A stretch of DNA of 64,000 nucleotides, from NCBI GenBank assembly GCA_039654915.1, contig CM077594.1, forward strand, positions 21,513,001-21,577,000, given 5' to 3'. Below, piece after piece: positions 11,701 through 22,699 of the stretch. Under the pieces are notes generated by a model. It had not been told where the DNA came from. It saw only the letters and a program-made list of their open reading frames with translations, and searched no databases. Position 1 is the first letter of the stretch. Every line of letters begins with the position of its first letter. This DNA comes from Aquilaria yunnanensis (Eukaryota > Streptophyta > Magnoliopsida > Malvales > Thymelaeaceae). A program made the translations under genes and the position numbers.

Positions 11701-12573
11701 CATACGTGAGTATCATGGCGTGATAATTTTTATGTACCTAAATGTGTTGTGTTTGTATTTACTGTGTAATTATGTTATTATATTAACTATCTATTTTCAA
11801 GTTAACCGTTTCAAGGATAAACTAGATCCTCGTATTATGTAATTAGCCCATGGTCCTATTCGAGTTGGCATTTCATACAATGGATGTATTGTGAATGGCT
11901 TTCATTTCCACACACAATCCCACGACAAAGACAAAACAAAACAGAATTATGGTGTTTGCGTGAAGGGTGAGACATTGGGATCCAGTGGGTATGATTTTTA
12001 TGGCCTTATTGATGAGATTATACGCATTGAGTACCACGGGAGTGGGTATGAAGTAATGATGCTATTCAAATGTACTTGGTTTGATCTGACACGTGGTGTT
12101 CGAAGTTGCGCACATACCAGTGTTGTTGACATTAAATGGAAGTCTAGATTATCACCACCTGAGCTGTTTATCTTTGCGACACAGGCTCAACAAGTTTACT
12201 ACTGTGAGTACCCTAACAAGACTCTTCATTAGTGGTGGGCGGTTGTTAAGACAAAGCCACGAGTTTTTATCGATTGTTCATCAAATAATGTTAGTGATCG
12301 GTCTGAGGACAATGAGGAAATGTCTAATGAGCAAACACGTGTGTTAGAAACCACAGATGAGCCGTTCCAAGAAGCAATTTCAAGTGAAGTACCCATGGTA
12401 ACAACTGATGGCACTGCCCTTGATGAGATTAACATACTTGTCGATTTCACTTGTTATCCTGAAATCGTGCAAGACATGGATTAGAATATTGAGGTCACAC
12501 AAGCCGATGGGGATACATCAGATGATGAGGCATCGTTTGTTACTTTAGAGTCCGATGAAGTCAAGGATGTTTG
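8740..12573 (+). pseudogene. CACTA-1 TNPD/TNP2-like transposase, decayed
   Basis: The frame opens ATG GCT GCT AAT GGA CAT GAG and meets TAG at 8761. In order, the domains are: transposase-associated domain with CPCHKCNN (8764-8970); acidic linker (9001-9264); TNP2 transposase core (PF02992 type, about 9290-10,350) with RNVRLGLCTDGFN; DUF4218-like domain (about 10,644-11,310) interrupted by a canonical intron at 11,137-11,219 (GTAATT...TTGGCAG); and DUF4216-like domain with FYGLIDEI and FKCTWFD (about 11,870-12,230). Stops interrupt it at 8761, 8968, 9513, 9904, 10,497, 10,606, 11,297, 12,230 and 12,481, with frameshifts near 9255 and 10,355. Most stops sit where related proteins have W or Q. 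The protein would cut and join the element's ends. This copy is a pseudogene. Confidence 0.88.
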
Positions 12574-12891
12574 ATTAATTGTAATTGTTCAAAACATCTG
12601 CATGTTTTATTTGAAGGTGTAATATAACTTTGAATGCATGTGCGTTTTGGACTAAAAAGATATTAAATTTATTAAATTTAATCATCACATATATAATTAC
12701 TTATGTTGAAATGAATATATCAATTTTTTTTTGGTCTAAAAATATGATAATGATTTTAATAAAAATGATAATAATGTTAATGAAATAATTACTATGTTTG
12801 GAAGTTAATTGGTTCACTTTTTTTAGTTGAAGAATAAATGAAAATATTTATATTATAAAATTTTAATTTATGGATTTAATGTATATATATA

Positions 12892-12942
<51 letters not shown>

Positions 12943-12960
12943 CAAAAATGATGTGGCGCG
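12574..12960. other. AT-rich spacer after CACTA-1 transposase, with (AT/GT)n microsatellite
   Basis: 3' flank of the transposase gene. A TATATA/GTGTGT microsatellite runs from about 12,881 to 12,939. No coding sequence was seen. Confidence 0.6.
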
Positions 12961-13400
12961 CTGTCCGACGATTTTGAGTTAATATTAAAAACATGTAGGG
13001 AAAGTGTATGACAAGACATACGGGAGTGAGCTGACCGACAATTTTAACACATTTTTAAAAATCATAGGAAAGATGTAGGACTATATCACCTAGGGCAGTG
13101 CGTTGTCCAATGGTTTTGAGTTAATATTAAAAATATGTAGAAAAAGTGTAGGAAAAGACATAGGGGAGTGACCTGACCGACAGTTGTAACACATTTTTAA
13201 AAATTATTGGAAAGATGTAGGAAATAAAAATGTCAGAAATCCGTAGGACACAAAGTAAGAAGTCAATTCATGGCAGGAGGGTTAAATTTTTCGTTTCCTA
13301 TGCTTTTGAGGCATCCTTCTAATTTTCACAAAACAAGAGTAGGAAATTTTGCTACACTTTTACTACGATTTTAAAAAATGCAGGAAAATCATAGGACTCT
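12961..13400 (+). promoter_or_regulatory. CACTA-1 internal copy of the subterminal repeat array
   Basis: This block lies between the two genes and carries the element-end words (TCCGACGATTTTGAG, GATGTAGGA, CTGACCGACA, CCTATGCTTTTGAGGC). Its first part is a tandem duplication with a 142-bp period (12,961-13,102 and 13,103 to about 13,225). A weak TTTAAATT and a CT-rich leader (CTCCTCTCCCTC) follow at about 13,430-13,520, then the second gene. By position and composition it should act as the promoter and binding array for the second gene; that function is inferred. Confidence 0.65.
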
Positions 13401-13519
13401 CGATTAGCTGAACCACCGCACTTTCTCTTTAAATTTGTGGGAGGTCTCTAGTTCCTCAGCACTCCTCTCCCTCTTTTTTGTGACGCTCTCCTCCAAACCC
13501 TCGTCCCAAATCTCCTCCA

Positions 13520-14165
13520 GAGCTCCTTTAACTAGGTGTTTTTAATTTTTTAAACATTTTTTTCATTTGTAATTAATGTTTGGTATTATAGTGGTTTACA
13601 TAATGCATGTATTGCATGTTATATTTTTTAATGACAATTTTTATATTATATGTTTTAAGTAATTTTATCTATGTTGTTAGTAATATGTATGTGGTTAGTT
13701 ATAAATAATTTTTAGTGTAAAAATGGTAAGTTATATTTATACAAATGAATGTAATATGTATGTGGTCAGTTATAAAAAACCGTTACGTCAATAATGTTAG
13801 TGTAATATTGTTGTTACTTCAAATAATGTTAATGTAATTAGTTAAAGTTAGTACAATAATGTCACTTCAATAATGTTAGTGTAATCAGTTAATGCTAGTT
13901 TAATAATTGTAATTTATAAATAAGTATTAGTCGAATAATTGGTAATTTATAAAAATTGTTACTGCACAAATGGTATTGAAATAATTGCAATTTAGAAATT
14001 AATGATTTTACTGCAATAATGAAATTTAATAAGTAAATGTTATTGTAGTAATGGTCATTTATAAATAAAAGACTATGACGTAATGGTAATTTAGTATGAA
14101 ATATTTATGTAATAAACATTTTTTCAATAATTAAAAAAAATTAAAAACATGTTACACTTTAATTT
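13520..14165. other. AT-rich leader or intron before CACTA-1 second gene
   Basis: Low-complexity AT-rich sequence with repeated TAATGTTAGTGTAAT-like words. It probably represents a leader intron, because GTGTTTTTAATT follows the CT-rich leader at 13,535 and an acceptor-like TTTTAG precedes the ATG. No coding was seen. Confidence 0.4.
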
Positions 14166-14169
14166 TAGG

Positions 14170-15240
14170 ATGGTTTGCCCCAGACAGTCAGGCTCGGGCA
14201 AACGCCCAACTAAAGACTTACAAGACCCGCGACGTAGTCGAGGTTCACGACCGCCTGCTGTGACACTTACCCAAGTGTCATAGACTTAAACTCAGACCCA
14301 AGTGCCAAAGACCCTGCTGCCACATACCCATACTGCCACCCCGGTGGCATAGACCCAGGTGCCATACACTCCGGTGCGTAGACCTTATATGCCCTAGACA
14401 TTTAGCGCATCGAGCTCCGCATTTCATCAGTTTTGAGACACCCAGCCCAATGCTTATTACCCGGATATGAGCGGAATATTTGGGTCATCTCATTACCAGC
14501 ATACGGGGATCAGGCAGCCCACATGGGAGCTCGATCCTAATTCATTCCTTGATCTAGATGAGATTGGTATACCCACCCATCTAGTTGGCTTACACCCGAC
14601 TCAGCATCAGCAAAAGCAATCGCCTCAGTGGCAGCCAGATGATGGCGGCCCAACTGTCGCACATGACGCCCAGCCAGCTAATGGCGCCCCATTCCCTAGA
14701 AGGCGAGGCTCGCGGGTAGTTGACTTACCACCACCTCTACCTCCGCAAGACCGTCCGATGATCATCCCTCGAGAGTAAGTGTTACTGACTCCTACAAATT
14801 TAATTGTTGATATAATTATCTGCTGTTTTTAATTACATCACTTTATATATATCTTACTATAATTTAAATTTGTTACAATTTAGCCATTGATGAGTCCGTT
14901 CATTCCACTGTAGCCTCCATTCATGTGAGGTTGTGGGGCGAAAGTTGTATAGCTTGGTCACATGCATCTCGAGTTGCACGAGAGGAGCACGAGAGGAGCA
15001 CGTCACCAAGTTAGAGGTAATTAGTTTCTGTACATTTTTAAACAATAGTTTGTATATGGACTAATTCATATTTTTTCTCTCTTTTGATATTGGAGAACTA
15101 TTATAGATGGGACGCCAGAGACTTCGGCCACATCTGTGCGGATTGTGTTTGACTATAGTTCGCGGTTTGTACGAAATGTGTCTATCATTAGAGGTATGGA
15201 ACCAGTTGTTACGGCTCTCCTAGTTAATGATGGGTCTTAA
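14170..15240 (+). pseudogene. CACTA-1 second gene, 5' part (Ptta/En/Spm type)
   Basis: The first frame starts ATG GTT TGC CCC AGA and is Arg/Ser/Pro-rich (RQSGSGKRPTKDLQDPRR). It then meets TAG and TAA stops from 14,280 onward. An open segment at 14,467-14,778 is Pro/Gln-rich (SRVVDLPPPLPPQDRP) and ends at a good donor GAG|GTAAGT-like site. Two further short exon-like pieces lie at about 14,884-15,016 and 15,107-15,240. The composition and position match the disordered N-terminus of the second protein of plant CACTA elements. The gene is interrupted by an insertion after about 15,247 and resumes at about 18,040. Confidence 0.6.
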
Positions 15241-15246
15241 CCAAGT

Positions 15247-17975
15247 AAGTATTTATTTTCAATTTATTTACGTGTTTTTAAATTAAGTACCTCAAGTTAG
15301 CACCTTGTTAAGCAAGAAAGACAAGCTTAGCTAAGTAAGCGAGTTCCTAAGTGTGGTTTGGCACCTAAAGGTCAAAAAGGGGCAAAATGGTAATTTTTGA
15401 CCCAAGTAAATAGCATGACTATAATTTTGATGAAATTAGGGTCATGTAAGAAATTTGGCCTAGTAAAGTCAAGACCATTAGTTATCCTAGCTTTTAGAAC
15501 CATCTTTGAAGGAAAAGAGTAAAAAGTCGCACTAAGTCTTTAATTGAGCCATTTATGTCTTAAGTGGCTTAAGTGTCAAAGAGGCCAAGTGTAGGATGCT
15601 CTTGGGCATTCTTTAGGACAAAGGAAAGATGGTTTTGGGTGAGTGTTTGGTGACCAAGGTAGAACAAATGAGAACTTGAGAGTCAAGGAGCAAGAAAATA
15701 AGAAGTATGCCTTAGTGGGGGAGTTAGGATTTTTTTGGGTTAGTTGACTTCCTTTACCATTTGCTCTCTTTCCTAAAATTCGTAGCTTCCTCTCCCCACC
15801 AAAATTTATGCTCCAAAGCTCCCTAATTCTACAAATTCCCATTGAATTCCAAGGCCCCAACGTGATTACAAGAAACCTCAAGCTCCATTTTGGTGTTCTT
15901 GCTTCAATCTAGCTCTTTGATGCTTGTTTTGGACTTGAAACCTTAGGTAAGCTTCTTGATTTTATATGGGCTAGTTCTAAGTTGTTCCCATAGCTAGAAA
16001 GGGTCTTGATTTAAGGTTTTTGGTGTCATATCATGTTGGTTTTAGGATTGGAACTCAAGAGAGCTTGGTTGAGCTAAAGAGGGCATGTGCTTTGATTCTT
16101 GCTTGTGGATGAGTTTGAGGTAAGGGTTCAAGTTAATCTAGCTTAAATAATGCATAGAAATGTAGTGTTATGTATGGGAATGAAGTAGAAACAAGACCCA
16201 TGTGAATCAGACTTGGGATGAGGAACTTTGAGCAAGTTTCGTGCAAGTTTGCATGCTGTCGCACAATGCTGTAAATGCATTGGTGACGCCATTTGGCAAC
16301 GCGAACTAGAGACGCATCACCGATAAACATCAGGATACCCGAGCATCAATGCCTTTGGCGACGCGTCACCGACAGCGCCGCCAATGCAATTATCCCTCAA
16401 GCTCGGGGCATCCTAAAAGTGTTCAAACCCTCAGTTATCATCCCTGGGCCAATTTAAGACGTTTCGTAGCCTTGGTTGGGTCTTAGACTCAATCCTAAGT
16501 GAATAATTATGCATTATTTAAGAGGTAGCTAAGTATAGTTGTTAAGTTAGAGCTAAGTAAGGTGGCTAAGGGCTAAAGGTGCTCAAGTTGTCAAGTGGGC
16601 ACTAAGGGGGATTAAGTCAGTTTCAGAGGCTACATTGGCCTAGAAGAAAAAGGTCTCAAACCTAAGAGAAGTGAATAAGAAACCTAAGAAGATCCCAACC
16701 AAACCATTGGGTTTGGTAAGTGAGCCACTAAGGAGCTCTAAGCTAAACTCTAAGGGTTTGGCAAGTTAAACCACATAAGATGGTTACCCTGTACAATAAA
16801 TTAAGGGTAAGGCGGGTAAGTTTGGGATGAGGTGACGAGCTACTCTAAGACCTGTAAGTGGGACTTAAGGGAGGTAAAGTATTTGGGATACGAGGGCCAG
16901 TGTCTCAAGTACCTCCGCCATTTGGACGGCAAGTATAAGGCACTTAGTGTGCAAGAAGTCTCAAAGATTGTGTGAATTGCATATCATACATTCATGCATT
17001 GCATATCTTACATGTTGTTGTCTTGAGTTGCTTGTTGGTTGGCTACTTGATTGTTTGTTTGTCATGGTTGCATGTTGGCTTGTTGTTATCTTCTTTGCAG
17101 GTACCCCAAGGGACCCTTTCTAAGTACATTCATGTGCTCACTCCCTTAAGTTTGTTGTGCAGGTTCTAACATTGGGCCTAACAACTAGTGGATAGTTGTG
17201 GGCTAAGCTTTCTCTTTTTGCAAGTATTCTTTCTCTAGAATCCTTGTAATTCTAAATTTACTTGTGGACTAAGCTACGTACTGACTAAGTTCTATGCCTT
17301 TACAGTGTAGAGGCTAAAGGGTGCATAGGGACTAAGGAAGGGCTTGCACTTGGAGCTTTGATAGCTCAAAGGTGGGGCTCAAGTAAAGGATCTTAGTTAG
17401 GTTTTTGTCTTATGTATATAGTACCTTGTGTACTAAGGTGTTGCCTCTATTAGGATACATTGTGGTGTAAAAGCATTGAGTTACTTTTGGGTGCATGTTA
17501 GTGATGTTAAATGTGCATAGACTATTACTTGAAGCCAAAGTAACTAGCATTTCACTGTCTTGGCACGATTTAAGCATGTTTTAAATGAAATGCTCAAGCA
17601 ATGTTTTTAACAAATAGTTTACTTATTCATTTGCATTGCCAGGACAAAAACACGCATATCTTTTGTAAGGTAGGCTAAGAAACTAGTTGCACGTAAATTG
17701 TTTTAATTTATACTGACGAGTAATAGTTAGCCAATAGTAACTAAGTAGGATTCATAGTCCCTAAGGGCCTACAAGCCAAGAAATTTGGGGCGCTGGGGCC
17801 CCGTTCCGCGACACCAGTTGTGCGACCAGTAGGAGTAGGAGAGATAGAAGAAGCTATCAGAGGTTGGTTCCCAAGCCAAGCACACAGCGGATAACTTAGG
17901 CCTTGTTCCGAAGCACACGATGGGCTCAGTCCCAGGCGAGATGCACTAGGATCGTGTGGTAGCAACTTCTCCTTT
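15247..17975. mobile_element. Insertion splitting CACTA-1 second gene (LTR-like, ends unresolved)
   Basis: About 2.7 kb of higher-GC DNA rich in CTAAG and GTGGCTAAG-like words separates the two halves of the second gene. It contains a GC-rich patch with repeated GGCGACGC/GACGCGTCACCG words near 16,280-16,380 and a CAAG-rich leader-like tract. The composition resembles the long LTR of a plant Gypsy element, so a solo LTR is plausible. I could not find a TG...CA pair with a clear 5-bp duplication, and the extent is approximate. Confidence 0.4.
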
Positions 17976-18039
17976 CTATACGTTATAATTTTTTATGTGA
18001 TTTATTAATTACTTAAAATTTTAATGATATCTAAAAGTG

Positions 18040-18755
18040 TGCAGACAAAAGCCTGAGATGGAGTTGAGCCATCTTTTGATGAGTGGTGGTCTCATATTCA
18101 TAGACGCAAGAGGACCGGTCAGCCCATCGATCCAATGTCACAGCAGCTACAAGTAATAAATTTTCATGTACCACTACTAACAATGTTTTAAAAATACATT
18201 ATGTGTCTTATTAACTCTAATTTCTTTTTCTTGTAGGATAGATATGTCCAGCAGATTCAAGAAAAATACCAGAATCCGAATAACCGCCCGCAGTTCTATG
18301 CAAAGGTATGGAGCGAGGTTCTAGGCCCACCAAAAAAAAGCCGATTACTGGGTGTTCTGCTCCGACTCGCTGATCCCCACACTTTTGGACCAAATCGGGT
18401 ATTTTTCATTTCTATTTAACTTAATTAATTATTTTTATCACTTTTACATTGCTAATTGCTACTTATCAAATTTTTTAGGCTCCACGTGCTGATTTGGCTG
18501 AGATTGCTCAGCTGAGGGCTGAGAACACCCAGTTACGGAATGATTTTACCCAGTTACAAGTAGAGGTTCGTACTCAGGTACAATGAGAGACTAAGGCTGC
18601 AATGAGTACCATGCTTAACAGGTTGATCCAACAGGGGATTATACCTGCATTAGCTCTCTCAGACGACCTACGGACCAGATCCTCAACTCAGCATCATGAC
18701 GCCAATCGTAGCCAGCGAGATGACGATGATCAGCCCGGCATTGCATCCCTTTGAT
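18040..18755 (+). pseudogene. CACTA-1 second gene, 3' part (Ptta/En/Spm domain)
   Basis: Three exon-like pieces read through introns with ordinary signals (acceptors TTCTTGTAG before 18,237 and TTTTTTAG before 18,480). Their order is WWSHIHRRKRTGQPIDPM, then YVQQIQEKYQNPNNRPQFYA with KVWSEVLGPPKKSRLLGV, then a leucine-rich coiled coil (LAEIAQLRAENTQLRNDF) ending with an acidic tail (QRDDDDQPG) before TGA. This is the C-terminal core of the plant transposase Ptta/En/Spm family (PF03004 type). The family's role is accessory DNA binding. Stops, such as TGA in place of R or W near 18,584, show decay. Confidence 0.7.
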
Positions 18756-18850
18756 TTTATATTAGACCTTCAATTATTTGTAATTGACTTTTTCTGTAAA
18801 ATTTGATTACTTTTATGTATAGTGAATTGTTGACTACTTTGATCAATTGT

Positions 18851-18983
<133 letters not shown>

Positions 18984-19034
18984 CGCTATATAATATGTTT
19001 TTAATTTATGTATAAATTAATTTACTAAAATCTT

Positions 19035-19460
19035 TAACTCGTCACAAAATCGTAGGAAAAATACGTTAATGTCAGAAAATCGTAGGAGATAGTTTAGTCA
19101 AAAATGTGTAGGAGTATTATGTCACAGAACTGTAGGACAAAAATTGTCACAAAAGCGTAGTACATTGAAAGTCACAAAACCGTAAGACAAGTGGGGTCAC
19201 AAAAACATAAGACTATTGGGGTCACAAACCTGTAGGAAATACTTTTGTCAGAAAAATGTAGAAGTTAATTCATCTCTAAACCGTCGGATAAGCTGGGGTC
19301 CACAGGCATCATAAAAGCGTAGGACTCTTTTACGCTTATCCGACGGTTTTTATTTCCGACACTACTTTTTCCTACAGTTTTATCCTACGATTTTAATTGT
19401 AGGAAATGTTCATTTCCTACGATTTTCCTACATTTTTTTCCCATTTCAAATGCCTTGTTC
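19035..19460 (+). repeat. CACTA-1 right subterminal repeat array
   Basis: Variants of GTCAGAAAATCGTAGGA and GTCACAAAACCGTAGGAC occur about nine times as direct repeats of roughly 25-35 bp. They are followed by inverse words (CCTACGATTTTCCTACA) next to the terminus. The consensus is the same as in the left end. Confidence 0.85.
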
Positions 19461-19689
19461 CCTTGTAGTGTAAGTAAATCCATGTTTTGGACATGGATTT
19501 TAATCCAGAGTTTCCCAAGTCAATGGAAAGTTTGGTCATAGAACTAAATATAGGCCGAATTCAATCCAAATTCAAATGTCCCTTGAGACTTTTTTTTGGA
19601 CACAAGTTTTTGAGGAAATATATTTATACTAAAATGGTGAGATAATTATAGCCTTATTAGTTACCTCTCACTTCCTCCCAGAAGAGGAA

Positions 19690-21611
19690 AATCACCTCAA
19701 ATCTTTCATCTCTATTTTGGATTTTCTTTATCCTTAAATCATTGGCCACAATCTTTGCAAATTTCAACACAGACATAGAAATTCTCTATGGAAATTCTCA
19801 CATTAGAATTTTGGAAGAAGGAAAGCTGCTTAAGGTCAAGCTTGACCTAATCAATGGCAGTGGCTTCATTTCCAGAAATGATTACCTTTTCAGAATATTT
19901 GATGTCCAAATGAAACTTCATCTGGGTGATTCCTTTGGAACAGTTACCACTTTTTATGTGTGTAGCCATTTCTTGTCCCTTTTTCTTCCTTTGAATTTCG
20001 ATTAATTAATTAGATTAGACTTCAATTAGAAATAGAATTTAAGGTTAGTGTAGAAGGCTCAAATAACTTCTGAATGATTACAATGGTTTTTTCAAAACTC
20101 TAACTCTTATTGTGGGATCCTTTTTCTAAACATACCAAATTGAGCCTATATACATTTGGTTTTGTACCAGTTACATGATTAATGTATACACAAGATCTAA
20201 GTCTAAAACATCTAAAATACTTTTTATTTTATAATCAAGCGCTACAAATATCTTGTTTCCCTTATATATATATGAAATAAATATTGTTTAATGATGATTT
20301 CTATTGCTAGAGACGTAGCTATCTTCAAAAAGAGCAAACCATGATGAAATAGATTTTGAGTTCTTGGGGAACACAAGTGGTGAGCCCTACACTCTTCACA
20401 CCAATATATATGCCAATGGGACAGAGGATAGGGAGGAGGAGTTCCGGCTATGGTTTGATCCAACTAAAGACTTTCACAACTATACCATCCTATGGAATCC
20501 CAAAAACATCATGTAAGAATAACACCATTTTAAATTATTAGTTACCTTTTCTCTATTTAAGCATTTGTTTATGAGAGGTCTACCAGCTGCTCCCAGTAAT
20601 GGCATCGAAGCTAATAGTTTGGTTGGGTTTAAGGTTGAGACAAGGTGTGACTCTAATGTCTCTAGCCATGGTTGAGCGAAATCTAAGAATAGGTGATGAC
20701 TCGTACCAGGGGTGGAGCTAGGATTTTTTTTGTTAGGGCGGCCAGGTTGTGGCGCTAAGTGAATATGATAGCTAGCGATATTTTTTGTGTAATAACATCC
20801 ATTGTAAACTATAAAAATTTATATATAAATTTTTTATTTTACTAAATATGTATAAAATAATTTTTTGGCCTAATCATAGTTCATGAATTATGTTGAGTTA
20901 GAGGGCTCTCACACCCCTGCCCCCTTATTGGCTCCGCCATTGCCTTATGCATTGCTCCACCGATAGTTGAGTAGATTGATGGTGCTTGAAATATACAATT
21001 CAAAGGGGGAGCATGGCCAATGTATTTGAATCACTTAGATGGGGAGATTATTGGGGCATCCTTAGATGGCTTACTAATTTCACATTTGATGAATTTAGAA
21101 GAAGCAAACTATTTGTAGCTGGTGCTAGATTGTTAAGTTAATAAGGCAAAGTTGTGGGTCAATCTCAATACTATATGTATGTTTATGTCTTGCTTCGATG
21201 GGCTCCTTTCAGTGATTGGATGAGTCATAATGATGAAAAAGGTATTAACTGTCATTCACTCTTTTTTTTTATCAGATTCTTTGTCGATGATATCCCCATA
21301 AGGGTGTTCACCATCCAAGAAATATTTGGGATTCCATACTTGAACAAGCAACGGATGAAGATCTATTGCTCCTTGTGGAGTGGAGATTGGGTGACACAAA
21401 GAGGAAGGTGCAAACAAATTGGTCCAAGGGCCCTTTCAAAGCCTACTACAGAAACTTAAAGGCCAGAAATTTTAACGAGATCAGGGAGCTAGACCATGTT
21501 GAACGAGGGTTGGTTAGGTGGGTACAGGAGAACTCAAGGTTCTACAACTATTGTAGCGACAATATGAGGTTTCTAGCTACTAACGGTGCCCTCCCACGCG
21601 AATGCACATGA
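19690..21611 (+). pseudogene. Xyloglucan endotransglucosylase/hydrolase (XTH, GH16), broken
   Basis: XTHs cut and rejoin xyloglucan in plant cell walls. Exon 1 (to 19,957) gives a hydrophobic leader (FWIFFILKSLATIFA) and SGSGFISRNDYLFRIFDVQM, and ends GTVTTFY. Exon 2 (20,319-20,512) begins LSSKRAN and holds the catalytic motif [11 protein letters not shown], intact, plus [17 protein letters not shown]. Exon 3 (21,276-21,611) gives FFVDDIPIRVF, GIPYLNKQ and, in another frame, VQTNWSKGPFKAYYRN and the C-terminal NYCSDNMRF. All junctions agree in phase with GT/AG introns. Defects: no in-frame ATG for the signal peptide was seen, and a one-base frameshift lies near 21,400. The Cys-rich loop usually found after YRN is shortened. 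CACTA-1 ends about 220 bp upstream. Confidence 0.88.
20707..20942. mobile_element. Short TIR element inside XTH intron 2
   Basis: The left end CAGGGGTGGAGCTAGG is mirrored by the inverse of TTGGCTCCGCCATTG at the right. The interior is about 200 bp of AT-rich DNA. A matching target duplication was not found. It lies in the XTH intron and is a plausible MITE or foldback remnant. Confidence 0.4.
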
Positions 21612-22699
21612 GCGAAGCATGAGGAATGGATTCTTAGTTAGCTTAGTTTGGCAAGGACTTCTAATGCAGAATCAAGAGTAGGGTTTTAAAGGAAAGGAAT
21701 TGGATTGTTGAGATGGAAGCCCCATAGTTGTAATATTGAAACTACAAGCAAAATTTGTCAAGTGTCTGGGTTGAAATTGGGTAGAACTACGTACAGAAAA
21801 AACGAACAAAAAAAAAGTATAATTCGTTGCTTTTCTTTCAACTCATGAAAAAAAAAACCTTGATGCCTTGATATCGTTGCTAAATCATGGCAAGAAATGC
21901 GCCTCCCTTTCGAAAGGAAACAAGTTTGCAATCACGTAAAGTGTTGAGCATGGTCAGTTGCTTTCTAAGCGATGACTTCATCATTACTTTATTCATTTAT
22001 TTATTTATTTTGAAAATTTTAATTTATACCTCACTTCTATTTTTATTTTTCTTCAAATAAAATATTAAAATATGTAATTTAAGAAAAAAATTGCATGAAA
22101 ACAATTAAAATAATTGAATAATAATCATGTATGGAATTTTCCAATTACACTAACAAAAATAAAAAGTTAAAAAACTCAAACTCTATTAATTACATTAATG
22201 AAAATAGGGAGAATTACAATTACTACACCTGACGTTTGGTTGATTCTACACTTTTTCCCCTCTTGTTTGATAACTGTACACTTTGCTCCCTCGATCTTCA
22301 TTGTCATAGGCCAAGTCACAATCTTTATGATCCTGGGTGGATTTCAACAGTGTAGGAATATTGATTCAATTGCAGTACTGGTTAAATCCAGAAATTTTTT
22401 AAATAAGGAACCACAAATGAGGTATCTTAATTGATGTTTTTGTTTCCACGGCAACAACATGCATTACATATAATGCTATAAAATATTAAACTATTGTGCA
22501 GAATAGTATGGTATTGCACAATATTTTGTGCTAAATCGCATAATATGATGTGTTTGTGAAGGATTTTGAGAACCATGAATATTATAGAGAGGTAAGAATG
22601 CTTCATTTCTGATCTTGATACTAAAAAAATAATAACCCACTAGGGCTAAAAAGGTACTGGCCGCTAAGTTTTCTTGGGTGCCAATACGAGATAATTTCC
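21612..22699. other. XTH 3' flank and AT-rich DNA, nothing clear
   Basis: AT-rich sequence. A patch at 22,200-22,340 (CCTGACGTTTGGTTGATTCTACACTTTTTCCCC and neighbours) has the look of a dispersed repeat, but no ends were found. No gene is supported. Confidence 0.4.

Noticed and set aside
17741..17965. Minus-strand 74-codon GC-rich frame
   Set aside because: Lies in the insertion within CACTA-1; no family match and no gene context.
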